Positions 41,294-50,600 of a stretch of DNA of 64,000 nt are shown here, piece after piece (position 1 is the stretch's first letter; every line of letters begins with the position of its first letter). A program made the translations under genes and the position numbers. This DNA comes from Mycobacterium cookii (GTDB lineage: Bacteria; Actinomycetota; Actinomycetes; Mycobacteriales; Mycobacteriaceae). The notes under the pieces were generated by a model. That model did not search any database. It saw only the letters and a program-made list of their open reading frames with translations, and had not been told where the DNA came from. The DNA is taken from positions 3,906,001 to 3,970,000 of the forward strand of contig NZ_AP022569.1 of NCBI RefSeq assembly GCF_010727945.1, read 5' to 3'.

Positions 41294-43420
41294 ATGAGCG
41301 AAGTCAGTGAGATCAGCGAGGAGGTCATAGAGGAAGCAGCTCCCAATGTGCCGCCGGCTCCCTCGGCGCTCGACCGCAAGATCAACGACCATTTCGCAGG
41401 CGTCGTCGTACGCAAGGACTTGGTTAAGGCGGTTAAGGGCAACGCGATTGTGCCGACCTACGTGTTGGAGTATCTACTCGGTCAGTACGCTGCCTCCGAC
41501 GACGAGGCCACCATCCAGGCGGGTATCGATGCGGTCCGGCAGATCCTTGCTGACCATTACGTGCACCGGAATCAGTCCGAGTTGGTGAAGTCAACGATTC
41601 GCGAGCGAGGGCGCCACAAGGTCATCGACAAGATCACCGTCACTCTCAACGAGAAAGACGACGTCTACGAGGCCGAGTTCGCCAACCTGGGTATCAAGCA
41701 GGTTCTCGTCGAGCCAGCCACGATCACGGCCCACCAGAAGCTCCTCGTCGGCGGTGTTTGGTGCATTTGCGATATCGAGTACTCCCACGGTGACAATCCG
41801 CGAGTCGTGCCGTGGATTCTCGGCTCCATCAAGCCGATCCAGCTCTCGAACTTCGACTTCGAAGGCTATGTTAAGGCTCGCCGTGAGTTCACTACCGACG
41901 AGTGGATGGATCTCCTGATCCAGTCGATCGGGTTCAACCCAGCGTTGTTCGGCCGCCGGGCGAAGCTTATCCAGCTTGTACGTCTCATCCCGTTCGTCGA
42001 GCGCAACTACAACCTCGTCGAGCTCGGGCCCAAGGGCACTGGCAAGTCACACATCTTCTCGGAGTTCTCACCCCACGGCATGCTCATTTCCGGCGGCGAA
42101 GTCACTGTCCCAAAGCTTTTCGTCAACAACTCCAACGGCCGCATCGGCCTGGTCGGCTATTGGGACGTCGTCGCTTTCGACGAGTTCGCGGGTAAGAAGA
42201 AGCGCACCGACAAGGCACTCGTCGACATCATGAAGAACTACATGGCGAACAAATCGTTCTCACGCGGTGTCGAGACGCTCGGCGCCGAGGCTTCGATGGT
42301 CTTCGTCGGTAACACGTCGCACAATGTGCCCTACATGCTCAAGCACTCGGACCTTTTCGACGAGCTGCCCGAGAGCTACCACGACTCGGCCTACCTCGAC
42401 CGACTGCACTTCTATATCCCCGGATGGGAAGTCGACACCATACGCGGCGAGATGTTCTCCGATGGTTACGGATTCGTCGTCGATTACATCGCTGAGGTTC
42501 TCAAGTCGATGCGCAACGCGGATTACTCCGACCGCTACCAGCAGCATTTCACCCTGGGCTCTGACATCTCCACCCGTGATCGCGATGGCATCCACAAGAC
42601 CTTCTCCGGCCTGATGAAAATCCTTTACCCCCACGGGGAGGCGACCAAGGAGGAAATAGAGGAGATCCTCCGATTTGCCATCGAGGGCCGCAAGCGCGTC
42701 AAGGATCAGATTCTTCGCATCGACAGCACGATGGCGGATGTGAATTTCGGCTACCTCGACAAAGCTGGCGAACGGCACGCTGTCACAACGCTCGAAGAGG
42801 ATGAATACCCGAGGTACTACCACCAGCAGCGGCGAGCGGATAGCGAGCTCGATGACTCGACGGAAGGCGAGGAGGCTGAGACTCCCGTTACGCCCGTCGA
42901 TGCGACGCCGGAGCTCGCGCTGCTATTCGAGGGTCACCGCGAATTCCAGGAAAACCAGCGCGGCGTCTCCTACGAAAACCTTCTGCTCCCTTACCTCCGC
43001 GGCGCAACCGAGATCACCATTGTTGATCCCTACATCCGCTTGCCACACCAAGGCCGGAACCTCGTTGACCTACTTGGCCTACTAGCTTCCGCGAAGGACC
43101 CAGCCGACGAGATCTCGGTGACGCTCGTGACTAAGGAAGACACCAGCGACTTCCAGAAGCAGCACCTATTGATGCTCAAGGAGATTCAAGATGGGGCAGC
43201 CTCAGTTGGGATCAAATTCAACGTGCGGTGGGACGAGACGATCCATGATCGATCCATCCGGGCCGACAATGGCTGGAAGATCCTCCTCGGAAGGGGCCTC
43301 GACATCTTCCAGAAAGGGTCCGGCAGCCAGTTCGACGTCGGCACCCGCCGCCAGGAGTTTAGGCAGGTCGTCGCGTTCGGAATCACCTATATCCGCGAAG
43401 CATCACTGGATATGTCGTGA
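41294..43420 (+). CDS. brxL: BREX AAA+ protein BrxL with C-terminal MIT_C-like domain
   Basis: A 708-aa protein from ATG 41294, behind AAGGAG (41281-41286). The N-terminal region and the AAA+ core (GPKGTGKS at 245-252, VVAFDEFAGKK as Walker B) are typical of BrxL. The C-terminal 150 residues (about 557-705) are unusual: ITIVDPYIRLPHQGRN, then IHDRSIRADNGWKI and LGRGLDIFQ. These strongly resemble the MIT_C (PLD-like) domain of eukaryotic MITD1. The HDR and GRGLD core residues are intact. I see no Lon-type catalytic Ser-Lys pair near the C-terminus, though I cannot exclude one. It is the last gene of the BREX operon. Confidence 0.88.
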   Translation: MSEVSEISEEVIEEAAPNVPPAPSALDRKINDHFAGVVVRKDLVKAVKGNAIVPTYVLEYLLGQYAASDDEATIQAGIDAVRQILADHYVHRNQSELVKSTIRERGRHKVIDKITVTLNEKDDVYEAEFANLGIKQVLVEPATITAHQKLLVGGVWCICDIEYSHGDNPRVVPWILGSIKPIQLSNFDFEGYVKARREFTTDEWMDLLIQSIGFNPALFGRRAKLIQLVRLIPFVERNYNLVELGPKGTGKSHIFSEFSPHGMLISGGEVTVPKLFVNNSNGRIGLVGYWDVVAFDEFAGKKKRTDKALVDIMKNYMANKSFSRGVETLGAEASMVFVGNTSHNVPYMLKHSDLFDELPESYHDSAYLDRLHFYIPGWEVDTIRGEMFSDGYGFVVDYIAEVLKSMRNADYSDRYQQHFTLGSDISTRDRDGIHKTFSGLMKILYPHGEATKEEIEEILRFAIEGRKRVKDQILRIDSTMADVNFGYLDKAGERHAVTTLEEDEYPRYYHQQRRADSELDDSTEGEEAETPVTPVDATPELALLFEGHREFQENQRGVSYENLLLPYLRGATEITIVDPYIRLPHQGRNLVDLLGLLASAKDPADEISVTLVTKEDTSDFQKQHLLMLKEIQDGAASVGIKFNVRWDETIHDRSIRADNGWKILLGRGLDIFQKGSGSQFDVGTRRQEFRQVVAFGITYIREASLDMS

Positions 43421-43596
43421 CGGACCTGCGCTGCAACGTAACCATTCAATAGCACCCAACGTTGGTGACACCGCCACAGACGATCAGGACTGGCTGCGAG
43501 CACATCAGGTTGCTGTCCAAGGAGACCGATCTCAATAGCGTGCTCGTGCCACTGGCGGCCGGTAGAGATCGGTTCGCCCTGGGTATTCTTCCGCTA

Positions 43597-46407
43597 ATGC
43601 AGGCCGAGACGAGGACCTTGACCCAGTTGTTCCAGCTGGATGTCCGGTATGTCATTCCGCTGTATCAGCGGCCGTACGTCTGGACCGAGGAACGGCAGTG
43701 GGCGCCACTATGGGACGACATCGCCACAGTGGCTAATCACGTCGTGTTCGAGGGCGCGACCGCGAAGTCACCCGTGCATTTTATGGGCGCGATCGTCATC
43801 CAGCAGGAGGAGAATCCCCCGGGTTCCCCGCAGCGGTTCCTCGTAATCGACGGACAGCAGCGCCTGACAACCCTGCAGCTGCTGCTGGCTGCGGCTGCTC
43901 GTACCGCAGAGGTAAGTGGCTGTCCAGACGAAGGAAAGTTGCTGCGGCGGCTAACCGCGAACGATCCTCTTTTGGCTAAGGGTGAGGAACGCTTCAAGGT
44001 TTGGCCTACCAACGCGAACCGCGCGGCATTCGTGACCGTCATGGAATCGCACGGAACGTCGGACGAGGTGCCGGACGACCCGAACAACGAAATTCAAGAA
44101 GCTTACGCATTCTTCTGCCGGCAGATTGAAGCGTGGGTGACCGACGACGGCGGTGATGAAGCAGAATTGTCCCCGAACAAGCAATTCGCAGCCCTTCGTG
44201 TGAGCCTCAGCGACCTCTTGAAGCTGGTCTCAATCCGGCTGGAGGATGGCGACAGTCCCCAGGTCATCTTTGAGACGCTCAACGGTCGTGGCACACCACT
44301 TATCGCGTTGGACCTGCTCAAAAACGCAGTATTTCTAGAGGCGGCTCGCGAACAAGTTGACACCGACCACCTCTATCACGCCCATTGGGCACCGGAGCTC
44401 GACCGTGATTACTGGCGCGAAGACCGCCGCGCTGGACGGCTTTTCACGAAGAACGGAGATATGTTCCTGCAGTACTGGCTCGTAGCCGAGCTGGCTGAAC
44501 CGGTGCCCTCGACTGAACTCTTCGACATTTTCCGCAAGCGGATTCTCCAGCCTGCGACTTGCCCGCCGATGGCCAAACTCATACCCACCCTCGCACGCGA
44601 CGCGGCCGCCCTACGACAATTCCAATCGGCCGAGGCGGGCAGTCCTGACCGGCGGTTCGTCGAGATGCTAGAACTGCTCGACACCACGACCTTGATGCCG
44701 ATCGCGCTGCTGCTACTGCGCACTGATCAGATTTCTGCCGAGCGGCGCGCACAAGCCTTCGCGATACTCGAGAGTTTCCTCGTACGGAGGATGCTTTGCG
44801 GCTGGACCACCAAAAATTACAACCGGCTGGCGGCCGCTTTGGTCGGCGAGATCAAGAAGGACATAACCCATGCTGACGCTGTCCTCCAGAGCCGGCTAGC
44901 GGCGGAGACCGCCCCCGCGAACCGATGGCCGCGTGATGACGACCTGTACGCGGCCCTGCGCAACAAGGACATGTATGGTCAGCGGCGTCAAGACCGATTG
45001 GTGATGGTGCTCTGGCGAATCGAAGAGCATCTGCGTATTGCCGACAATAAGGTCGAGCAAGGGCTCGCTGCCCCGAGCAAGCTCACACTTGAGCACATCA
45101 TTCCGCAGGCGTGGGAATCGCACTGGCCGCTCGACGGAAACCAGAACGACCCAACCGCGTGGCGAAGTACGCATCTTCACAGGCTGGGCAACCTGACCCT
45201 GACCACGGGTCCTCTCAACTCGAGCCTCTCCAACCTGCCATGGCATGCACCCGACGAGCCGAAAGACAAGCGCCGCAGCCTGGTTCAGTACAGCCTACTC
45301 AAACTCAACACAACCGTTGTGCACGACTATCCGGAGCACTTCGACGAACACTCTGTAAACGAACGCGGCACCTGGCTAACCAGCCGAATCACGCAAATAT
45401 GGCCAGGACCTCAGCTCAGCCCCGAAAGCGACCTCGAGAGCGAGATGCTCACACGCGGCGTCGAAGGGGCCGCTGCAAGTGAGTCGGCGGTTCCACCTCA
45501 GCCCGAACCGCTGTACGCGGCTAACCGTGAACAGCGTCAGCCAGCGCTAACACCTCCCGGGCCTCATGTTGTGGATGACCCGGATTCCACTGCTCATGGC
45601 GGCGATGCCCAGACAATCGGTCACGCAGACAGAGAAGATCTCGCCGAATCCCCAGAGGACCGGTCCGCTCACGCGCTGCCCTTCACCACGCTCGGTCGTG
45701 CCGACGACGACGATCAGCGCGGAAGTCGCCTTACGGCCCTCCTGCGGGAGGCCACCGGCATTGGGGCGGTGCGGCCCGTGGCGCGTCCCGAGATCGGCGG
45801 CTGGGTGATGCTGGATGCGACGATCGGGACGAAGTCGACGCAGCGACTCTGTCTGCAGCAACACGGCGATAATCTCATCCTGCGCACTTGGCTGGCCGAA
45901 CTGAAACCCCAAGCCGAGGCTCTGTACCGGACCGGCAGGGCTGAGAGGCTCGTGCAGTTCCTGTCAGAACGTCGGGCGGTCTGGTTTGCACGGCCGAACC
46001 TGCACCTCGCGTTTCGTAGCGCCGCCGCCGCCCTACGGCTCTATCCGCATTGTCGCCTGGAGGCCAGCGAATACATACAGCGCTGGTGCGGCGACGATTT
46101 CGCCCGGATCGGCGCACACCCTCGCGAGGAGCTCCGATCGAGCCTGTGGCCTTGGCTTCGGAACCGCCAATACGCCGGACCTGAAGATGACGAGCAGCTC
46201 GATGCATTCATCAACCGTCTCGGCCGCCGCGATGTCCATCTTCGTCCTAGCCTGGAATTGACACGAATCTGGCCGTGGGAATACGCAGTCGATCTCGATG
46301 AGCGCGGTGCGATGACACGCGAGGTGCGAACCGCGGTCGCTGAGCTGCTGTCAGCGCTCAGCGAGCCATTACCTCCAGCTTGTGTGGTGACGTCGGAAAA
46401 CAATTGA
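43597..46407 (+). CDS. DUF262-DUF1524 (GmrSD/BrxU-like) nuclease with long C-terminal extension
   Basis: A 936-aa protein from ATG 43597. The frame is open back to 43462, but DUF262 proteins normally begin as here (MQAETRTLTQLFQLDVRYVIPLYQRPYVW). The DUF262 domain has IPLYQRPYVW (20-29) and DGQQR (85-89), which should hydrolyse nucleotides. The DUF1524 HNH nuclease has LEHIIPQ near residue 497 and the later N of LGNLTLT. A 60-residue linker and about 230 residues of no family I recognise follow, including WFARPNLHLAFRSAA. BREX-linked BrxU is a GmrSD-type enzyme that attacks modified phage DNA, so its place next to BREX suggests a complementary role. Confidence 0.85.
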   Translation: MQAETRTLTQLFQLDVRYVIPLYQRPYVWTEERQWAPLWDDIATVANHVVFEGATAKSPVHFMGAIVIQQEENPPGSPQRFLVIDGQQRLTTLQLLLAAAARTAEVSGCPDEGKLLRRLTANDPLLAKGEERFKVWPTNANRAAFVTVMESHGTSDEVPDDPNNEIQEAYAFFCRQIEAWVTDDGGDEAELSPNKQFAALRVSLSDLLKLVSIRLEDGDSPQVIFETLNGRGTPLIALDLLKNAVFLEAAREQVDTDHLYHAHWAPELDRDYWREDRRAGRLFTKNGDMFLQYWLVAELAEPVPSTELFDIFRKRILQPATCPPMAKLIPTLARDAAALRQFQSAEAGSPDRRFVEMLELLDTTTLMPIALLLLRTDQISAERRAQAFAILESFLVRRMLCGWTTKNYNRLAAALVGEIKKDITHADAVLQSRLAAETAPANRWPRDDDLYAALRNKDMYGQRRQDRLVMVLWRIEEHLRIADNKVEQGLAAPSKLTLEHIIPQAWESHWPLDGNQNDPTAWRSTHLHRLGNLTLTTGPLNSSLSNLPWHAPDEPKDKRRSLVQYSLLKLNTTVVHDYPEHFDEHSVNERGTWLTSRITQIWPGPQLSPESDLESEMLTRGVEGAAASESAVPPQPEPLYAANREQRQPALTPPGPHVVDDPDSTAHGGDAQTIGHADREDLAESPEDRSAHALPFTTLGRADDDDQRGSRLTALLREATGIGAVRPVARPEIGGWVMLDATIGTKSTQRLCLQQHGDNLILRTWLAELKPQAEALYRTGRAERLVQFLSERRAVWFARPNLHLAFRSAAAALRLYPHCRLEASEYIQRWCGDDFARIGAHPREELRSSLWPWLRNRQYAGPEDDEQLDAFINRLGRRDVHLRPSLELTRIWPWEYAVDLDERGAMTREVRTAVAELLSALSEPLPPACVVTSENN

Positions 46408-46455
46408 CGGATGCACAGTTGCGGCAGCTTCACGCCGACGACAGGAGACACGCCA

Positions 46456-46731
46456 CTAGTACGCCGAAAACGCTGTCGCGATTCTGCGGCCTGCTGAAAC
46501 TCCCACGTAGTACTCGCCGCGACGCCTTGTACGTAACTTGGCGCCAACGTGCACACCTGCGTATTCGCCGCCGGGGCCGACGCGTCCGACACGCACCGTC
46601 TTGCCGAGGCTTCCCCGCACGTAGCGGGGGCGGCGGCGGTTGATCTTGCGGCCGATCCGCTTGACTCGGGTGCTACCGGTCGACGCAAACCGGCCCCGCC
46701 CGTCGCGCTTGTACGTGCGTCGCTTAGCCAT
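46456..46731 (-). CDS. Small basic protein with RDGRGRFAS motif
   Basis: A 91-aa, strongly basic protein (about 25 Arg/Lys) starting MAKRRTYKRDGRGRF from ATG 46731. The frame opens further upstream but this start gives the natural basic N-terminus. The 'RDxxGRFA' opening is common in small actinobacterial phage or mobile-element proteins. Two Gly-rich beta-like stretches follow. Function is unknown; nucleic-acid binding is plausible. It points opposite to the genes on both sides. Confidence 0.5.
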   Translation of the reverse strand: MAKRRTYKRDGRGRFASTGSTRVKRIGRKINRRRPRYVRGSLGKTVRVGRVGPGGEYAGVHVGAKLRTRRRGEYYVGVSAGRRIATAFSAY

Positions 46732-46960
46732 TGCGGTCAGCTGTCTCCACTGGAGGTGACCCCGTGCTGAGTGTTGGGTGCGATCATCCTTCACCTCGAA
46801 ATCTGTTCTATCCGTAACTTCCATTCTAGGGTGCTTCTCCTGAAATCCTGTGTCCCACAGGGCAAAGCGAGTCGGGGAGACGTACCAGCGGGTATCGTTG
46901 ATTACGTGGCCAGTTGCAGCGGGCTGTGTGGGCCGCTGAGCGACCAACTCCGAGCTCCTG

Positions 46961-47236
46961 GTGTGGATCGGACTGGCCGAGCCGGTGCGATTAGACCGAA
47001 AAACGACAGAATCGATTTTTCCGTCAGAAACCAAATTTGATGCTGTTCTACCAGACATGCAACAAGACTGGATCGATGAACGCTCGAATGTTCCTCAGAT
47101 CTCTGAAATCAAGAAATATCGATTGCGAAGGGCTTCGTTACAGCACATCTGGAATCTTCTCCAAGGTGTTGACATAAAAAGAAAGACAGCGCTCGCTAAA
47201 AGAAAAGAAACAGCTCAGGAAAAGCAACGGAATTAA
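46961..47236 (+). CDS. Possible small protein, low GC region
   Basis: A 91-aa open frame from GTG 46961 or a shorter one from ATG 47057. The C-terminal half (EIKKYRLRRASLQHIWNLLQ, then KRKTALAKRKETAQEKQRN) is helical and Lys-rich, in an AT-richer patch than anything nearby. No ribosome site or family is recognised. It is probable transferred DNA, but whether it is translated is unclear. Confidence 0.3.
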   Translation: MWIGLAEPVRLDRKTTESIFPSETKFDAVLPDMQQDWIDERSNVPQISEIKKYRLRRASLQHIWNLLQGVDIKRKTALAKRKETAQEKQRN

Positions 47237-47429
47237 GTTTGTTCTGTTGCGTCGTACCAGGTCAGCGGGGTATCGATGAGCGATGACTGTCGAATATGGG
47301 CAATGGTCTACCAGCTAACATGCGGTGACGCTGGTTGAGTTGACACGAATGTCATTCCCGTTCCAGAATGGGTGTATTGACCGCATTTCCGCCGGCTGAG
47401 CCGGCACACTCGTCATAGAAAGTCAGCCC

Positions 47430-47708
47430 ATGCCCGAAATAACCGGCCTGTCATCGCCTGCCGTGCTTTCGTCAGAATTTGAGCAGGAACTACAACACTA
47501 TTCTTCACTACCGACTATCAAAGGCAAGGATGCTGCGATGAGATTCCTAACATCACTCGGCATCCCGGTCAGGAAGTTCGCGATTGCATCGGCGACTGCC
47601 GACAGGTCACTGGAGAGCTTCTTGATTTCGGGCGCGTGTGTCTATAGCGAGAGAAGCCTTGTCAGGTGGGCTCTTTCGCGTAGCCGAGGCAGGGCAGCCA
47701 AGGCGTGA
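47430..47708 (+). CDS. Small protein upstream of primase, possible excisionase/HTH-like
   Basis: A 92-aa protein starting at ATG 47430. The stretch TIKGKDAAMRFLTSLGIPVRKFAIASATADRSLESFLISGACVYSERSLVRWALS has the spacing of a degenerate winged-helix excisionase (helix, helix, strand turn, 'VYSERSLVRW'). Its TGA overlaps the primase GTG (GTGA, 47705-47708), so it is the first gene of the replication operon. The HTH reading is tentative. Confidence 0.55.
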   Translation: MPEITGLSSPAVLSSEFEQELQHYSSLPTIKGKDAAMRFLTSLGIPVRKFAIASATADRSLESFLISGACVYSERSLVRWALSRSRGRAAKA

Positions 47709-48871
47709 ATGAGGAACCGCTACTGAATGGCAGCATCGCGCCCGACCGGTACGGTGCGGTCGTTGAACGCACTGGCGACGGTAAGTGCGCGGTCGAGTAC
47801 AACGGGTTGGAGGCCGACAACTTCGTCAGCCGCGCCTTGAAGAATCTCGAACACGGTTACGGCTGCGTGCCGACCGGGCGTGTTGACCCCAACCGCGCCG
47901 ACCTACCACCCCACAAGATCGCATGGTGTCGCGGCTATCACGGCTATGGCGCGCGCAATGCAACCTCTGCCGAGATTAAGGCGATGCCGCGCAGGATCAT
48001 CCGGCGCATGGCGTTGGGCGGTGAGCGCGGCATCCTCAACATCGGCGCGCGGCTGCCTCAGGGCGTGGTCGGAATCGACACCGATGCTCACAACGGCAAG
48101 CGCGGCGCGGTCACCATCGGGGAACACTCCGACCGCCTTGGCCCGCTGCCGCCGACCGTTGTCCTTACCGCACGTGGATGCGAGAGCCGGTCGGGCATCG
48201 GCTTCTACGCCACCCCGCCCGACTGGCGCGGCGCAGGATCATTGAAGACACCAAGCGGTGGCTACGGCGACGTGGACCTGATACAGCCGCACCTCCGCTA
48301 TGTAGTGGCTCCTGGTGGACTGCACCACACCGGAATGCCGTACCAGGTCTATGGTCCAGACGGAGACGAGATCAGTTCGGGGAAACTGCCTTCCCGCGAA
48401 GCGTTGCCAGAACTGCCGGCCGAATGGCTGGCGGCGTTGTACCGCAGGCCACGGCGGAAGGGCGCGCGCCCCGACGTTGAAGACATCACGACGGTAGCGT
48501 CCGAGTGGACATTCGATGAGCACCCCGGTGCGCTCGCGAGAACCGTTGATGATGTGCGCAATGCAAAATACGGAGGGCAGACGCGGCCGGCCTTCCACCG
48601 TGCGCTGTGGATAGCAGCCCACAAGGCCCGTGCGGGCTGCTACCCGTTTTCCCGTGCCGTCGCCGAGATCGAGGCGGCAGCCGCGGCCGCGTACGCAGAG
48701 CGTGGGTTGGAGCTGGACCTCGACGACTTCGCACGCTCGATCTGCCACGCCGTGGGCGAAGCCCTAGACATGAGCGAAGACGACTTACTGGCGTGGGGAC
48801 CGCAGGACGGTGCGGCAGACGCAGATGCACGCACACACGGTGCGGGGCGGAAACTGCGGGGGCGCAGGTAA
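47705..48871 (+). CDS. Bifunctional primase-polymerase (Prim-Pol) of the element
   Basis: A 388-aa replication protein. The AEP-type primase motifs are visible: GVVGIDTDAHN holds the metal-binding Asp125 and Asp127, ESRSGIGFYA is motif II-like, and LRYVVAPGGLHHTG matches motif III. C-terminal residues about 235-388 form a PriCT-like helical part. Such proteins initiate replication of integrative plasmids and satellites after excision. GTG 47705 overlaps the upstream stop, and its stop overlaps the ATPase start (TAATG, 48869-48873). Confidence 0.82.
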   Translation: MNEEPLLNGSIAPDRYGAVVERTGDGKCAVEYNGLEADNFVSRALKNLEHGYGCVPTGRVDPNRADLPPHKIAWCRGYHGYGARNATSAEIKAMPRRIIRRMALGGERGILNIGARLPQGVVGIDTDAHNGKRGAVTIGEHSDRLGPLPPTVVLTARGCESRSGIGFYATPPDWRGAGSLKTPSGGYGDVDLIQPHLRYVVAPGGLHHTGMPYQVYGPDGDEISSGKLPSREALPELPAEWLAALYRRPRRKGARPDVEDITTVASEWTFDEHPGALARTVDDVRNAKYGGQTRPAFHRALWIAAHKARAGCYPFSRAVAEIEAAAAAAYAERGLELDLDDFARSICHAVGEALDMSEDDLLAWGPQDGAADADARTHGAGRKLRGRR

Positions 48872-50199
48872 TGTCGGGAAGCCGAACGAGTGACACGGGT
48901 TACGACGAGTCCATGAGCAGGTCGAGAACGAGAAGCGTATTGGCAGCGGCGAAGTCAGGACCGACCGCGGATCCGATCACGAACGGCTCAGAACTGCATG
49001 ATGATTCGGGCGAACAGCGGATCTTCAGAGAGTATGGACCGACCGAGTGGGCCAAGCCGGTTGAGTCGCTCGAATTCCTCGTGGGCAAAGTGCTGTGCCG
49101 CGACACCTGGGGACCAAACGCTGGTCCCAAGAAATCGCTAAAAACCCACGACAACATAGCAATCGCGCTGGCCGTTGCGACGAAAATCAATCTCTACCGC
49201 AGCCAGTTGTTTGCGGTTCGCCATCCCGGCAAAGTTCTCTACATCGTCGGTGAGGGCGGTGAGAACTACATTTTCCGCACTTTACAACGGATGTGTCGTG
49301 CGTACGATGTTGATCCCCGTGACGTGGCGAAAGATCCGCGGTTTCCGTTGGTCACTGAGTTCGGCGCTGCGCCGCTGGACAGCGACCGGTTGCGCGACGA
49401 AATCAAGCGGCTGCTGGACCGCCACCAGCCCGTTTTAGTTCTGATGGAAAGCTTTTATAATTTTCATCCCGCCGAAGTAAACGCCGCCAATCTCTATGAA
49501 CGCGGTCAGGTGATCGACGCTTATCACAAGCTGGTCCGCGCGGGCGGCGAAGACGTCGTTTCCCTCCTGACCGACCATTACCGATCGACGGCAGGGAAGA
49601 CTCTCGATCTGGACAATATCTCGATGGCGGGGCAGGCCGAAAATGCTGACAGTTGGATCACTCGCCATCACAATAAAACGCCCGATGTCGTTAATGGCGA
49701 ATTTTCGATGCGAGTCGGATTCGGCTCTCGGCAATGGAGCGGAACGGAATGGAAGGTTGATTGGCATCTCGGACCATTCAATCACGATTTGGGTTGTCAT
49801 ACCGGTGACATCTCTTGGGATGTCGCCGAAGCACTACCTAAACCGGACAACATCAACTCGGCTTCACCGAGAATGCGATTCAATGACGACAAAGATCTTC
49901 AAATCCATCTTCGTCATTATGTGAGTCTTCACCCGAATATGACCCAAACCGCCATTCTCGACGCATTGAGTCTAGACACTAAACTGCCAAAGAAGACACT
50001 GAAAGAGATGTGGGCTAAGGCGCAGGAGTGTGGACTAATCGTAGATAAATCGATTGCGCGCGAGGAAACCGATCCCCGCGACTCGACCAAGAGGCGCAAA
50101 GTGACCCGAAGGATATGGTTTCTGGGTCAGGGTACGCCAACGTTGGCGGAATCGCGCCAGACTTGGGGTGCCGACCCGCTGCCGGGGGCCACACCATGA
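48871..50199 (+). CDS. RepA-like AAA ATPase (DnaB/RecA fold)
   Basis: A 442-aa ATPase of the element's replication module. ATG 48871 overlaps the Prim-Pol stop. The P-loop region reads WGPNAGPKKSLKTHDN: Gly and Lys-Ser are kept, but the loop differs from the standard GxxxxGKS spacing. PVLVLMESFYNFHP replaces a normal Walker B (LxxxDPL); the acidic residue there is Glu. The C-terminal part (NMTQTAILDALSLDTKLPKKTLKEMW) is a winged-helix-like segment. This gives a RepA-like helicase or loader with unusual active-site residues. The stop overlaps the next ATG (ATGA). Confidence 0.75.
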   Translation: MSGSRTSDTGYDESMSRSRTRSVLAAAKSGPTADPITNGSELHDDSGEQRIFREYGPTEWAKPVESLEFLVGKVLCRDTWGPNAGPKKSLKTHDNIAIALAVATKINLYRSQLFAVRHPGKVLYIVGEGGENYIFRTLQRMCRAYDVDPRDVAKDPRFPLVTEFGAAPLDSDRLRDEIKRLLDRHQPVLVLMESFYNFHPAEVNAANLYERGQVIDAYHKLVRAGGEDVVSLLTDHYRSTAGKTLDLDNISMAGQAENADSWITRHHNKTPDVVNGEFSMRVGFGSRQWSGTEWKVDWHLGPFNHDLGCHTGDISWDVAEALPKPDNINSASPRMRFNDDKDLQIHLRHYVSLHPNMTQTAILDALSLDTKLPKKTLKEMWAKAQECGLIVDKSIAREETDPRDSTKRRKVTRRIWFLGQGTPTLAESRQTWGADPLPGATP

Positions 50200-50600
50200 G
50201 CACCACGGCGGAGCTGTGCGCGCAGAGGTTGCGGATAACCCTGCCGGCGGCGGGTCGCCCACGGTTGTCGGCGTCGGCGAGCAAACACTTACGCACCCGA
50301 GAGTCCGGTGTTCGCGTAGGTCAGCGCGGAATTAATGTCGAAACTGTTGTTAGCGGGTTGCTGACAACGATGCAGGACAACAGTGGCAACAATTTTGGGG
50401 TTGCTGCCAAAGGGCGGCTGACGATGACTGTCGCAACAAGTCCGGAGCGAAATTGTTGTGAATTGGTGCCCTTTGCTATCCGCCCTGGCAGGCGCAACCC
50501 TGCCAAGGGCAGAAGTGCTATAAGGAACTGTTGCCTTGGAATTGTTGTTTCGGCGGGCCGGTGTGGGCCGGCTGACGCGGAAGGAAGCAATGATGACTGA
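50196..50600 (+). CDS. Possible small protein in replication operon, weak evidence
   Basis: A 134-aa open frame whose ATG overlaps the ATPase stop (ATGA, 50196-50199), which would allow coupled translation. It has an unusual composition (several Cys, Arg-rich, low conservation feel) and its end overlaps the start of the next gene. The DNA contains short dyads, for example around 50484-50505. Coding status is uncertain. Confidence 0.3.
   Translation: MSTTAELCAQRLRITLPAAGRPRLSASASKHLRTRESGVRVGQRGINVETVVSGLLTTMQDNSGNNFGVAAKGRLTMTVATSPERNCCELVPFAIRPGRRNPAKGRSAIRNCCLGIVVSAGRCGPADAEGSNDD

Noticed and set aside
30559..43420. Type 2 BREX (Pgl system)
   Set aside because: No pglW or pglY; brxA, brxB, brxC and brxL are present, which defines type 1.
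43462..43596. TTG start at 43462 for the DUF262 protein
   Set aside because: Adds 45 residues unlike the family; the family-typical N-terminus begins at ATG 43597.
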